Assembly (NCBI GenBank): GCA_965228165.1
Contig: CBDDHB010000002.1
Coordinates: forward strand, 620,001-684,000
Origin: Oleispirillum sp965228165
Lineage (GTDB): Bacteria; Pseudomonadota; Alphaproteobacteria; Rhodospirillales; Rhodospirillaceae
Reading direction: 5' to 3'
Length of the DNA stretch: 64,000 nt
Position 1 is the first letter of the stretch, and every line of letters begins with the position of its first letter. Below the pieces are notes generated by a model. The model ran no database searches, had not been told where the DNA came from, and saw nothing but the letters and a program-made list of their open reading frames with translations. Of this stretch, positions 51,246 to 61,600 are shown in pieces. The translations under genes were made by a program, and so were the position numbers.

Positions 51246-51886
51246 TTTCCGTCCTCCCGCGCCGCAAGCCCCCGCCCCAGCACCCGCAGCATGTCGCGGG
51301 CGTAGGACTCGGGATCGATCGGGCGTCCCACCGCCCGCCCCAGACCGTGATTCCACATCGCCAGGGCGAGCACCGGCGCGATCGCCATGAACGGCGTCAT
51401 CGGTCCCAGATCGGCGGCGAATTCGCCGCGCGCCTGGCCCCGGACGATGATTCCCTGCACCAGGGCGACGCCGCGCGCCACCACCTCCCGACTATAGAAT
51501 TCGGCGATGTCGGGGAAATTTCCAGCCTCGGAGAGGACGATCTTGGGGATCGCCCCCGCCGGAGTGGCGCCGACGACGTGGGCGATCTCGGCGACCACCC
51601 GGCCCAGCAGATCGTGGGAGGAGCCGTCGAACCCGCCCGCCAGGGATTCCAGATGCCCCACCGTAACCAGGATGGTCTCGCGCACCGCCGCCTTGAACAC
51701 CTCGGCCTTCGACGGGAAATACAGATACACCCCCGCCTTCGACAGGCCGGCGCGGGCGGCGATTTCCTCCACGCGGGCGGCGGCGAAGCCCTTTTCCGAA
51801 AACACCGCCAGGGCGGCGGCGATGATCTCGGCGGGACGGCGGTTGGCGCGATGGGTCCAGCGCGGCTTCGGCATGCCCCTCTCCAC
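51242..51886 (-). CDS. TetR-family repressor of the export operon
   Basis: The 214-residue protein has an N-terminal TetR HTH (RPAEIIAAALAVFSEKGFAA, IAARAGLSKAGVYLYFPSK) and a helical ligand-binding domain. It is the first gene of the exporter operon, and a 14-bp palindrome stands six bases upstream of its start, so it most likely represses the whole operon until an exported compound binds. ATG 51874 is an alternative start. Confidence 0.9.
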   Translation of the reverse strand: MERGMPKPRWTHRANRRPAEIIAAALAVFSEKGFAAARVEEIAARAGLSKAGVYLYFPSKAEVFKAAVRETILVTVGHLESLAGGFDGSSHDLLGRVVAEIAHVVGATPAGAIPKIVLSEAGNFPDIAEFYSREVVARGVALVQGIIVRGQARGEFAADLGPMTPFMAIAPVLALAMWNHGLGRAVGRPIDPESYARDMLRVLGRGLAAREDGK

Positions 51887-51892
51887 AATATA

Positions 51893-51906
51893 ACTGACCG
51901 GTCAGT
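51893..51906. promoter_or_regulatory. TetR operator palindrome
   Basis: ACTGACCGGTCAGT is a perfect 14-bp palindrome of the TGAC-N2-GTCA type favoured by AcrR/TtgR-like repressors. It lies just ahead of the tetR-like gene start, next to a TATATT on the minus strand. Confidence 0.72.
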
Positions 51907-51961
51907 CATATATCCGAACGAGAAAAAACGCAAGCGGCGCACGCTTGCGTTTCCCCTGCCG

Positions 51962-52774
51962 TCAGGTCAACTGGAAGGGAATGGCGACGCGGAAGGTCAG
52001 GACGTTGTGGCGCAGATCCTTGGGGAACGGCGGGAAGCGCCGCACCCGTTGCAACAGGGCGTCGCCCTCGCGGTCGAGAACCGGAAAACCGCTGCTCGAC
52101 AGAACCTTGCGGGCGAGGATTTCGCCCTGGGCGTTGACCGTGAATTCGATTTCGACGTCGCCCTGATACCCCATCCGCTGCGCCACCGGCGGATAGCGGC
52201 GATGCGACCACAGCGCCTGAAAGACCAGAACCTTGTAGCGGCCGAGCGGCGTGCCAAGACCGGTCCCGCCGCCGCCCAGACGACCGGAGACCACGCCGCC
52301 GCCGCCGGGGCCACCCGACAGTCCGGCCAGCCCGCCGGTTCCGTCGGCGGCGGCGGCGGACGACGGGTTGACTTGCGGCGGCGCATCGGCGGCGACCGGA
52401 CGGTCGGGCGCGGGCGCGGGCCGGTTCTCGACCGGCTTCGGCTTCTTTTCCGGTTTTGGCTTGGGCTTGGGCAGGGCGACCTCGGCCTCGCGCTCCACCG
52501 GCTTCGGCGGCGGAACCTCCCTGGCCTCGGGCTGGGGCGCGGGGGCGGCCCTGGCGGCTCCGCCTCCCGGCGCGGCATCCGGGTTGCCGCCGAAAGCGGC
52601 CAGTTCCAGCATGAAGGCTCCGGCGGGCATGTCGTTGACCGGCGCCGAACGGAACAGCGCCATCCCGAGGATTCCGGCGACATGGACCGACATCGCCAGG
52701 GAAAGCGCCGACGACCACAGACGCGCCCGCGCGCCCGCGCCGCCGTCCCAGGTTTCGGACGCCGCGACGCTCAT
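51962..52774 (-). CDS. tonB: TonB protein
   Basis: This 270-residue energy transducer has an N-terminal membrane anchor (about residues 20-42), a Pro/Lys/Glu-rich linker (KPKPKPEKKPKPVEN), a glycine-rich stretch (GGPGGGG) and a TonB_C domain (RYPPVAQRMGYQGDVEIEF). It passes proton-motive energy from ExbBD to outer-membrane receptors. It overlaps exbD by four bases (ATGA). No TonB-dependent receptor is in the window. Confidence 0.9.
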   Translation of the reverse strand: MSVAASETWDGGAGARARLWSSALSLAMSVHVAGILGMALFRSAPVNDMPAGAFMLELAAFGGNPDAAPGGGAARAAPAPQPEAREVPPPKPVEREAEVALPKPKPKPEKKPKPVENRPAPAPDRPVAADAPPQVNPSSAAAADGTGGLAGLSGGPGGGGVVSGRLGGGGTGLGTPLGRYKVLVFQALWSHRRYPPVAQRMGYQGDVEIEFTVNAQGEILARKVLSSSGFPVLDREGDALLQRVRRFPPFPKDLRHNVLTFRVAIPFQLT

Positions 52775-53190
52775 CGGACCTTCGCCTCCTCCAGGCCGAC
52801 CAGAGCCACCTTCAGATAGGCGGACTCGCGCAGGGCGTCCATCACCCCCATCAGGGTGCCGTAATCGACGCTACGGTCGGCGCGCAGGAAGACCCGGGTA
52901 TCCTTGTCGCCGCCGGTCTGGAGGTCGAGCACCGAAGCCAGGTCGGCCTTCGTCGCCGCGCTTTCCCCCACCAGCAGCGCGCCGTCGCTTTTCACCGTGA
53001 CGAACAGCGGCGCGTCGGGGCGTTTTTGCGGCGGCGCGGAGGACGACGGCAGATCCACCGGCACATCCACCGTCGCCAGCGGCGCGGCAACCATGAAGAT
53101 GATCAACAGCACCAGCATCACGTCGATGAAGGGGGTGACGTTGATTTCGTGGCATTCGCTCAAATCGTCGCCGGACAGATTGGCCGCCAT
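52771..53190 (-). CDS. exbD: Biopolymer transport protein ExbD
   Basis: The 139-residue protein has one N-terminal helix with the essential Asp in VTPFIDVMLVLLIIFM and a periplasmic domain. It forms the proton channel with ExbB. Its ATG overlaps the exbB stop by one base (TAATG), and its stop overlaps tonB, so all three are translationally coupled. Confidence 0.92.
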   Translation of the reverse strand: MAANLSGDDLSECHEINVTPFIDVMLVLLIIFMVAAPLATVDVPVDLPSSSAPPQKRPDAPLFVTVKSDGALLVGESAATKADLASVLDLQTGGDKDTRVFLRADRSVDYGTLMGVMDALRESAYLKVALVGLEEAKVR

Positions 53191-53915
53191 TACTCCGCCG
53201 CCTCCGCGAAGGGCAGGACCCGCCGGTCGAGGCCGCGGCTGACGTGACGCGCCACCATCGCCGACAAATCGTTCAACCGCGCCCGGTATCCGGCGATGGC
53301 GCGGGCCAGGATGTTATAGACGATCACCGCCGGAATCGCCGCGACCAGGCCGATCGCGGTGGCCAGCAGCGCCTCGGCGATGCCCGGCGCGACCACCGCC
53401 AGATTGGTCGTGTGCGCCCGCGCGATGCCGATGAAGCTGTTCATGATTCCCCACACCGTGCCGAACAGGCCGACGAAGGGCGCGGTGGAGCCGATCGAGG
53501 CGAGAACCCCGGTCCCCGCCGCCATGCGGCGTCCGGCGGCGGCCTCGATGCGTTCCAGGCGGGTCGCCACCCGTTCCTTCAGGCCGTGACCGCAGACCCC
53601 GGCGGACAGCTGCGCCTCGCGCATCGCGGCGGCGATCAGCGCCGCCTCCACCCCGTCGCCGCCGCCGATCCGGGCGGAAGCCTCGGCCAGGGAGCGGACC
53701 TCGCCCAGTATCGCCGTCGCCTCGGACAGGCGACGATGCGCCCGGCGCAATTCGACGGTCTTGGCGATCGCCACCGTCCAGGTGGCGACCGAGGCGAGCG
53801 CCAGACCCGCCATCACGATCTGCACCACGATGTGGGCGTTGACGAACATCGCCCAAGGCGACAGCTCGTGCGGCAAGGCGGACATCATGCCGCTGACTTC
53901 AGCCGTACCTTCCAT
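53190..53915 (-). CDS. exbB: Biopolymer transport protein ExbB (MotA/TolQ/ExbB family)
   Basis: The 241-residue protein has three membrane helices, with GSTAPFVGLFGTVWGIMNSF in the conserved second segment and AIGLVAAIPAVIVYN in the third. It is the first gene of exbB-exbD-tonB. A Fur-like box lies about 110 bp upstream, consistent with iron control. Confidence 0.92.
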   Translation of the reverse strand: MEGTAEVSGMMSALPHELSPWAMFVNAHIVVQIVMAGLALASVATWTVAIAKTVELRRAHRRLSEATAILGEVRSLAEASARIGGGDGVEAALIAAAMREAQLSAGVCGHGLKERVATRLERIEAAAGRRMAAGTGVLASIGSTAPFVGLFGTVWGIMNSFIGIARAHTTNLAVVAPGIAEALLATAIGLVAAIPAVIVYNILARAIAGYRARLNDLSAMVARHVSRGLDRRVLPFAEAAE

Positions 53916-54023
53916 GATTCTTCCCCTCCCGCCGCCGACTCGGCGACCGAAAAACCGGACTCACGCCTCCCCCGGAAGCATGCTCCTCGGCCGCAGCATG
54001 CCCCAGATCGGGGCTCCGCCGCA

Positions 54024-54046
54024 AATGATAATCATAATCAAATTAT
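54024..54046 (-). promoter_or_regulatory. Fur-like box upstream of exbB-exbD-tonB
   Basis: TGATAATCATAATCA (54026-54040) is a near palindrome (12 of 15 positions) built of NATAAT/NATAATC hexamers like the Fur consensus, in a short AT-rich stretch. It is 110 bp upstream of the exbB start on the minus strand, so iron-dependent repression of the operon is likely. Confidence 0.6.
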
Positions 54047-54181
54047 CGCCCACGCCGCGACGCCCGCGTCATGCATCACGATATACTGTCACCTTGGCTG
54101 ACGATTCGCCGACACACGGGCACCAAGGATGCGGTTTAACCGGCAAGGGCGGAGGAGTCAAGGGAGATGTAACAGTGTAAC

Positions 54182-56221
54182 CTACCTGCCCCGGCGGCGC
54201 GATGGAGCAGGCGCGCTCCGCGCCGCGCCGCGTCGGCCTTCGCCGCCCATGCCGGTGCCCTTGGGCTGCCAGGCGGGAACCAGATGCGCCTTGCCGGGAC
54301 CGATCAGGTCGGGGCGGCCCATCCGCACCAGGGCCTCGCGCAACATCGGCCAGTTCTCGGCGTCGTGATAGCGCAGGAAGGCCTTGTGCAGGCGGCGCTG
54401 CTTCAACCCCTTGGCGGTGGCGACGCCCGCCCCGCCGTCGCGACGCACCGGAACCAACGGATTGTAGCCGGAGTAGTACATCGCCGAGGACAGGGCCATC
54501 GGCGCGGGCAGGAAGGTCTGCACCTGATCGACGCGGAAGCCGTTCTTCTTCAGCCAGAGGGCGAGATTCAGCATGTCGGCGTCGGTGGTGCCGGGATGGG
54601 CGGCGATCAGATAGGGGATCAGGTAGTATTCCTTCCCCGCCGTCTTCGCCGCCGCCTGGAACATCGCGCGGAAGCGGTCGAATTCGCCGATGCCGGGCTT
54701 GAGCATCAGGGCGAGCGGCCCGGGTTCGGAGTGCTCGGGCGCGATCTTCAGATAGCCGCCGACGTGGTGGGAGACCAGCGCCTGGATATAGGCCGGACTT
54801 TTCACCGCCAGATCGAAGCGCACGCCGGAGCCGATCAGCACCTTCTTCACCCCCTTCACCGCGCGCGCCTTTTCGTACAGGCGGATCAGCGGCCCATGGT
54901 CGGCGTTCAGGTTGTCGCAGACCTCGGGATAAAGGCACGACAGGCGGCGGCAGGCGGCCTCGATCGCGGGGGACTTGCAGCCCTGGCGATACATGTTGGC
55001 GGACGGCCCGCCGAGGTCCGAGATCATCCCGGTGAAGCCCTCGCCGCCGTCGCGGATCGCCGCGATCTCGCTCAGGATCGAGTCTTCCGACCGGCTCTGG
55101 ATGATCCGCCCCTCGTGCGCGGTAATCGAGCAGAACGCACAGCCGCCAAAGCAGCCGCGCAGAATCTGCACCGAATGGCGAATCATCTCCCACGCCGGGA
55201 TGCGCCTGCCCGCATAGGCCGGGTGCGGCGCGCGGGCATAGGGCAGGCCGAACACCCCGTCGAGTTCGGCGGTGCTCAAGGGCGCGGGCGGCGGCGCGAC
55301 CCACAGCAGGCGGTCGCCGTGGCGCTGCATCAGGGGACGACCGTTCAAGGGGTTGCTTTCCAGGTGGGCGATCCGCGCCGCATGGGCGTAAAGGGCGCGG
55401 TCGGCGGCCACCGCCTCGAACGACGGCAGTTCCAGCGCCGCCGGAACCCCGCGCGGCGGGCGGGAGCGTTCGCCGGGATCGTCGGGCAGACGGGTCTCGT
55501 CGATCACCGCGACGTCCTCGGGCGGCGCGTCCGCCGCCACCCCCCGGATCCGGCGGGCGTCGCCCACCCCCTTGCCGGAGGCGAGGCGGTGCGCGATCTC
55601 CACCATCGCCCGCTCGGCATTGCCATAGACCAGCCAGTCGGCCTTGGCGTCGAACAGGACGGAGCGCCGCACCTTGTCCGACCAGTAGTCGTAGTGGGCG
55701 AGACGGCGAAGACTGGCCTCGATGCCGCCGATCGCCACCGGCGCGTCCCGGAACGCCTCGCGGCAGCGCTGCGCATAGACGATCACCGCGCGGTCGGGGC
55801 GCTTGCCTCCCTCGTCGTCCGGGGTGTAGGCGTCGTTGGAGCGGATCCGCCGATCCGAGGTATAGCGGTTGACCATGCTGTCCATGTTTCCGGCGGTGAC
55901 GCCGAAGAACAGGTTGGGCCTGCCCAGCGCGGCGAACGGCTCCGCCGAGGCCCAGTCGGGCTGGGCGACGATGCCGACGCGGAATCCCTGCGCCTCCAGC
56001 ACCCGGCCGATCACCGCCGCGCCGAAGGAGGGATGATCCACATAGGCGTCGCCGGTGACCACCACCACGTCGCAGGAATCCCAGCCGAGTTCCGCCATTT
56101 CCTCGCGGCTCGTCGGCAGGAAGGGGGCGGGACCGAAGCGGTGCGCCCAGAACTTGCGGTACGAGAACAGACCCTTTTCCGCCACGGCGGGATTTCCTTT
56201 CACAACGCCCATCCCAACCAT
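54182..56221 (-). CDS. YgiQ-family radical SAM protein
   Basis: This radical SAM protein of about 679 residues belongs to the UPF0313/YgiQ family. It starts with KGLFSYRKFWAHRFGPAPFL and a B12-binding-like N-terminal half (CDVVVVTGDAYVDHPSFG). The cluster motif is RGCFGGCAFCSITAHEGR, and a C-terminal DUF3362-type region ends in a low-complexity Arg/Ala tail. The reaction is unknown; it probably acts in the cytoplasm. ATG 56221 overlaps the upstream transporter by 22 bases; ATG 56212 is an alternative. Confidence 0.9.
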   Translation of the reverse strand: MVGMGVVKGNPAVAEKGLFSYRKFWAHRFGPAPFLPTSREEMAELGWDSCDVVVVTGDAYVDHPSFGAAVIGRVLEAQGFRVGIVAQPDWASAEPFAALGRPNLFFGVTAGNMDSMVNRYTSDRRIRSNDAYTPDDEGGKRPDRAVIVYAQRCREAFRDAPVAIGGIEASLRRLAHYDYWSDKVRRSVLFDAKADWLVYGNAERAMVEIAHRLASGKGVGDARRIRGVAADAPPEDVAVIDETRLPDDPGERSRPPRGVPAALELPSFEAVAADRALYAHAARIAHLESNPLNGRPLMQRHGDRLLWVAPPPAPLSTAELDGVFGLPYARAPHPAYAGRRIPAWEMIRHSVQILRGCFGGCAFCSITAHEGRIIQSRSEDSILSEIAAIRDGGEGFTGMISDLGGPSANMYRQGCKSPAIEAACRRLSCLYPEVCDNLNADHGPLIRLYEKARAVKGVKKVLIGSGVRFDLAVKSPAYIQALVSHHVGGYLKIAPEHSEPGPLALMLKPGIGEFDRFRAMFQAAAKTAGKEYYLIPYLIAAHPGTTDADMLNLALWLKKNGFRVDQVQTFLPAPMALSSAMYYSGYNPLVPVRRDGGAGVATAKGLKQRRLHKAFLRYHDAENWPMLREALVRMGRPDLIGPGKAHLVPAWQPKGTGMGGEGRRGAARSAPAPSRRRGR

Positions 56222-57405
56222 AGATAGGCAATCAGAAGGCCGATCGCGGTAATCGGCACGCCGACCCGCGCATAATCGCCGAAACCGACCGAAACCCCGA
56301 CGTCGCGGGCGCGCTCCACCGCGATGATGTTGGCCATGCTGCCGACGATCAGGAAGTTCCCCGACAGGGTGCTGAACGCCGCCAGCCGGTACAGGGCGGC
56401 GGCGTCGAGATCGGGGGCCAGCGCCAGGGCGGCGGTGACCAGGGGCACGTTGCCGATGGTGTTGCTGCCGAGAAGCGACAGCCCCATCGCCACCAACGGT
56501 TCGCGCAGACCCGCCGCCACCGCCGGAACGATTCGCGCCAGCAGGCCGCCATCGACCAGAGCGCCGGTAACGACGAACAGGCAGGTGAACAGCAGCAGCA
56601 GATGCCAGTCCACCATTCCCAGCATCCGCCGGGTGCCGAGATGGCGGTTGAGCAGCAGCAGCGCCGCCACCGCCAGGGCCAGCGGCGCGTGCGGCACCGG
56701 CAAGGAGAACGCCAGCACCAGCGCCAGAGCGGCGGCCACCGCCTTGATCCCGGCGCGGCGATCGAAGGCGCGCTCCTCCTCCGGATCGAAGACGGCGGCG
56801 GCGATCATCCGTCCGCGCCAGACGAAGGCGATCGCCGCGAACACCACCGCCAGGGAAAGCAGCGCCGGAACGCCGCAGGCCCAGACGAACCGCCAGAACG
56901 GCAGGTGTCCCACCTGACCGATCAGCAGATTCTGCGGATTGCCGATCAGCGTCGCGGCGGACCCGGCGTTGGCGGCGCACGCCATGGCGATGACGAAGGG
57001 GCGACCGTCCAGGCCGCGCGCCGAAACCCCGCGCGCCACCACCGGCACCAGCGCCCACACCACCACGTCGTTGGTCAGAAGCGCCGCCACCCCGCCGGTC
57101 ACCGCCACCACCGCCGCCAGCAGCGGCAACGGCGACAGATCGGCGTGGGCGATCCGCCGACCGCACCAGGAGAAGAAGCCGCTCGCCTCCACCTGGGCGG
57201 AGACCACCATCAGGGCGAACAGGATGGCGAGGGTGGAAAAGTCCACCGCCCGCAGCATCGCCGCGCCGTCGGTGCCGCCGATGGCGAAGACGAACACCGC
57301 GCCGACCAGGGCGACGCCGGTGCGGTCGATCGCCAGGCCCGGCCACCGCCCCAGTCCCATGCCGATATAGACGGCGACGAACGCCGCCGCCACGGCCAGT
57401 TGCAT
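56200..57405 (-). CDS. ArsB/NhaD-superfamily (SLC13-like) transporter
   Basis: The 401-residue integral membrane protein has about eleven helices. Segments LTNDVVVWALVPVV, ANAGSAATLIGNPQNLLI and LLGSNTIGNVPLVT match the ArsB/anion permease fold. It has no RCK domain, unlike the transporter at 44846. The substrate may be an organic or inorganic anion. GTG 57411 is an alternative start. It overlaps the YgiQ start by 22 bases and is divergent from the RND operon. Confidence 0.85.
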   Translation of the reverse strand: MQLAVAAAFVAVYIGMGLGRWPGLAIDRTGVALVGAVFVFAIGGTDGAAMLRAVDFSTLAILFALMVVSAQVEASGFFSWCGRRIAHADLSPLPLLAAVVAVTGGVAALLTNDVVVWALVPVVARGVSARGLDGRPFVIAMACAANAGSAATLIGNPQNLLIGQVGHLPFWRFVWACGVPALLSLAVVFAAIAFVWRGRMIAAAVFDPEEERAFDRRAGIKAVAAALALVLAFSLPVPHAPLALAVAALLLLNRHLGTRRMLGMVDWHLLLLFTCLFVVTGALVDGGLLARIVPAVAAGLREPLVAMGLSLLGSNTIGNVPLVTAALALAPDLDAAALYRLAAFSTLSGNFLIVGSMANIIAVERARDVGVSVGFGDYARVGVPITAIGLLIAYLWLGWAL

Positions 57406-57567
57406 CAGCACCGGCGCGTCCTCCCCATCGCGTTCCACGCGGCGGGGGTTATACCCCAAAAGGCCCGGGATTCGGATACATTTTGATACACAAAGAGTAT
57501 TCATCCCGCCCCACCCTTCCGGGTATACTGCGGCGCCGCCGCTTCTCCTGTCAGAAAGACCGCCGCG

Positions 57568-58692
57568 ATGCGCCGCCTTGGTTTGCCCCTTCTGTCCGCC
57601 CTGATCGCCTGCGCCATCGCCCTGCCGGGACCGTCCGCCCTGGCGGCGGAGAAGAAATCCCGCAAGGCCGTCGCCGCGCCGGTGGTGGTGGCGACCGCCC
57701 TGCGCCGCGACGTGCCGCGCCGGATGCGCACCGTCGGCAGCGTGCTCGCCTCCGCCACGGTGCAGATCAAATCCCTGGTCGAGGGCCGCGTTCTCGCGGC
57801 CTTTTTCGCCGAAGGCCAACTGGTCAAGGCGGGCGACCCGCTGTTCCGCATCGACCCCGCCCCCTTCCAGGCGGACCTGGAACAAACGCAGGCGGTTCTG
57901 GCGCGCGATCAGGCGCAGTTGGACCGGGCGCGCCTCGACCTGGCGCGGCAGAAGGACCTCTCGGGCAGGGGCGTCGCCTCGGCGCAGAAGTTCGAACAGG
58001 CGCAGGCCGAGGCCAAGGCCCTGGCCGCCACCGTCGCCGCCGACGCGGCGGCGGTCGCCAACGCCAAGCTGAAGCTGGGCTACACCGACATCCGGTCGCC
58101 GATCTCCGGCAAGACCGGGCCGATCCTGACCCACCCCGGCAACATCGTCAAAGCCAACGCGGATACCGCGATGGTCGTCGTCTCGGCGATCGAACCGGTG
58201 CGGGTGGCGGTCACCCTGCCGCAGCAGATTCTGCCGCTGTTGCAGGCCCGCCTGCGCGAAAGCGGCACCGACCTTTCGATCACGGTGCCGGGCGACGACC
58301 GGCCGCCGATCGTCGGCAAGGTGGACTTCGTCGCCGCCACGGTCGATCCGTTGAGCGGCACCATCGAGGTGCGCGCCACCGTCGCCAACGCCGACCACCG
58401 CCTGGTTCCCGGCCAGTTCGTCACCGCCGCCCTGGTGTTGGAGGTGATCGAAAACGCGGTGGAGGTTCCCTTCGAGGCGATCAACACCGGACAGAACGGC
58501 GCCTACGTCTACGTCGTCGATGCCGGGAACACGGCGCGGGTCAGGACGGTGACCGTCCTGTACGCGGCGGACGGCGTCGCCGCCCTGGCCGACGGCGCGG
58601 TGGAGCCGGGGGAATCGGTGGTGATCGACGGACAGATCCGCCTCGCCCCCGGCGCCCCGGTCGCCGTGGTCAAGACCGCGGCGCCGCGATGA
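57568..58692 (+). CDS. RND efflux periplasmic adaptor (MdtA/AcrA type)
   Basis: The 374-residue membrane-fusion protein has a signal peptide ending ALAA, lipoyl-half motifs (SLVEGRVLAAFFAEGQLVK, GDPLFRIDPAPF), an alpha-hairpin (residues about 95-165) and a beta-barrel segment (GYTDIRSPISGKTGPI). It couples the RND pump to an outer-membrane channel. No TolC-like gene is adjacent. The stop overlaps the pump start as ATGA. Confidence 0.92.
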   Translation: MRRLGLPLLSALIACAIALPGPSALAAEKKSRKAVAAPVVVATALRRDVPRRMRTVGSVLASATVQIKSLVEGRVLAAFFAEGQLVKAGDPLFRIDPAPFQADLEQTQAVLARDQAQLDRARLDLARQKDLSGRGVASAQKFEQAQAEAKALAATVAADAAAVANAKLKLGYTDIRSPISGKTGPILTHPGNIVKANADTAMVVVSAIEPVRVAVTLPQQILPLLQARLRESGTDLSITVPGDDRPPIVGKVDFVAATVDPLSGTIEVRATVANADHRLVPGQFVTAALVLEVIENAVEVPFEAINTGQNGAYVYVVDAGNTARVRTVTVLYAADGVAALADGAVEPGESVVIDGQIRLAPGAPVAVVKTAAPR

Positions 58693-61600
58693 ACGTCGAA
58701 CTCTTCATCCGCAGGCCGGTCGCCACCACTCTTCTGATGGTGGCGCTGGTGATCTTCGGCGTCGTCGGTTACTTGAAGATGCCGGTCAGCGAACTGCCGG
58801 CGGTAGACTTCCCGACGATTTCGGTCTCCGCCTCCCTGCCCGGAACCGACCCCGAGACCATGGCCTCGGCGGTGGCGACGCCGCTCGAGAACCAGTTCTC
58901 GACCATCGCCGGCATCGACTCGATGACCTCCACCTCCAGCCAGGGCAACACCCGTATCACCCTGCAATTCGACCTGGACCGCGACATCGACGCCGCCGCC
59001 CAGGACGTGCAGGCGGCGATTTCCGCCGCCCTGCGCAAGCTGCCCAGCGACATGACCACGCCGCCCACCCTGCGCAAGGTCAACCCCGGCGATTCGCCGA
59101 TCTTCTACGTCTTCATGAATTCGCCGACCCTGCCGATGTCCACCGTCACCCAGTACGCCGAGGGGCAGTTGGCGCGGCGGCTGTCCACCATCGCCGGCGT
59201 GGCGCAAGTCAACGTCTACGGTTCGCAAAAGTACGCGGTCCGCCTGCGCATGGACCCCGACGCGATGGCGGCGCGCGGCCTGGGCATCGACGAGGTCGCC
59301 GCCGCCGTCACCGCCGCCAACGTCAACCAGGGGACCGGCGCTCTCTCCGGCCCCACCCGCACCGCGCTGATCCATACCAAGGGCCAGCTTCTTTCCGCCG
59401 ACGCCTACGTCAATCAGGTCGTCGGCTACCGCAACGGCGCGCCGGTACGCTTCGGCGACCTGGGCGACGTGGTGGACAGCGTCGAGAACGACCGCCTGGG
59501 CAGTTGGGTCGGCGACACCCGCACCGTGGTCCTGGCGATCCAGCGCCAGCCCGGCTCCAACACCATCGAGGTGGTGGACGCGATCCGGGCGGTGCTGCCC
59601 ACCTTCGAGGCGCAACTGCCGCCCAGCCTCAACCTCGACGTCTTCTACGACCGCAGCCAGACGATCCGGGAATCGATCTTCGACGTGCAGTTCACCCTGG
59701 TTCTCGCCGCCGTCCTGGTGATCCTGGTGATTTTCCTGTTCCTGCGCAGCGCCTCGGCCACCCTGATTCCGTCGCTCGCCCTGCCGATCAGCGTCATCGC
59801 CACCTTCGCCGGAATGGCGATGTTCGGCTATTCCCTGGACAATCTGTCCCTGATGGCGCTCACCCTGGCGGTCGGCCTCGTCGTCGATGACGCCATCGTC
59901 ATGCTGGAAAACATCGTCCGCCACCGCGAGGCGGGAGAACGCCCGTTCGAGGCGGCGATCAAGGGAGCGAGGGAAATCGCCTTCACCATCGTCTCGATGA
60001 CGATCTCGCTGGCCGCGGTGTTCATCCCGGTGATGTTCATGAGCGGCATCGTCGGCCGCCTGCTCAACGAATTCGCGATGACCATCGTCATCGCCATCCT
60101 CGCCTCCGGCGTGATTTCCCTGACCCTGACGCCGATGCTGTGCAGCCGCATGATCAAGGCGGGACACGAAACCCACGGCCCGCTCTATTACCGGCTGGAG
60201 CGCGCCTTCGACGCGATGCAGAACGCCTATGCGCGCTCGCTGAGGTGGTGCCTGGACCGCCAGACCTTCACCTTCGGCCTGTTCGCCGCCAGCCTGGCGG
60301 CCTCCGTCGTCCTGTTCGCGGTGGTGCCGAAGGACTTCCTGCCCTCCGATGATACCGGACGCATCTTCGGCTACACCGAGGGAACCTCGGCCACCTCGTT
60401 CGAGGAGATGGTGCGCAACCAGCGGATCGCCGCCGACATCGCCCGCGCCGATCCGGCGGTGGAGGAGGTGATGATCACCGTCGGCGCCGGCGGTTCGCGC
60501 ACCACGGTCAATTCCGGCATGCTGGTGATCAACCTCAAGCCCCTTCACGAGCGCACGGATTCCGCCGACGACGTGGTCCGCCGCCTGCGCCGGACCACCG
60601 CCAACATCCCCGGACTCAAGGTCTATATGCAGAACCCGCCGGTGATCCGCATCGGCGGTTCGATCAGCAAGGGGCAATACCAGTACGTCTTGCAGGATAT
60701 CGACACCGCCGTCCTTTACGAAGGCGCCGAGCGGATGACCGCCGCGCTCGCCAAGGAACCGGGCTTCGCCGACGTCACCAGCGACATGGACCTGTCCGCC
60801 CCCACGGTGTCGGTCAGAATCGACCGCGAACGCGCCGCCCAACTGGGGGTGACGGTGCAGCAGATCGAGGACGCGCTGGCCTCCGGTTTCGGCCAGAAGC
60901 AGGTCTCCACCATGTACACGCCGAACGACCAGTATCAGGTGATTCTGGAACTGCTGCCGAAGTTCCAGACCGAGGTCGCGGCCCTGGAACGCCTGTACGT
61001 GCGCGGCAAGACCGGCGCCCTGGTGCCGCTGACCGCGGTCACCGAGATCACCCAAGGCGTGCTACCGCAAACCGTCAACCACATGGGACAACTGCCCTCG
61101 GTCGCCATCTCGTTCAACCTGGGCGGCGAAATCTCCCTCGGCGAGGCGGTGGCCCGCATCGGCGAACTGCGCGACACGGTGGATCTGGCCCCCACCATCC
61201 AGACCAGTTTCGACGGCACCGCCAAGGCCTTCGAGCGCTCGACCAAGGGGATGGGGCTGCTGCTGCTCGCCATCGTCGTCGTCTACATCGTCCTCGGCGT
61301 CCTTTACGAAAGCTTCATCCACCCGCTGACCATCCTTTCCGGCCTGCCCTCGGCGGCGGTGGGGGCGCTTCTGACCCTCTTGATCTTCAACGTGCCGCTG
61401 TCGCTTTACGCCTTCGTCGGCATCATCATGCTGGTCGGCATCGTCAAGAAGAACGCGATCATGATGATCGACTTCTCCCTGGAGCAGGAACGGGAAGGAA
61501 ACGTGCCGCCCGAACGGGCGATCGAACAGGCCGCCCTGGTGCGATTCCGCCCGATCATGATGACCACCCTCTCCACCCTGATGGGCACCCTGCCGATCGC

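Noticed and set aside
58509..61055. 848-codon minus-strand open frame opposite the RND pump
   Set aside because: His/Gly/Arg-rich antisense artefact; the pump on the plus strand is unambiguous.
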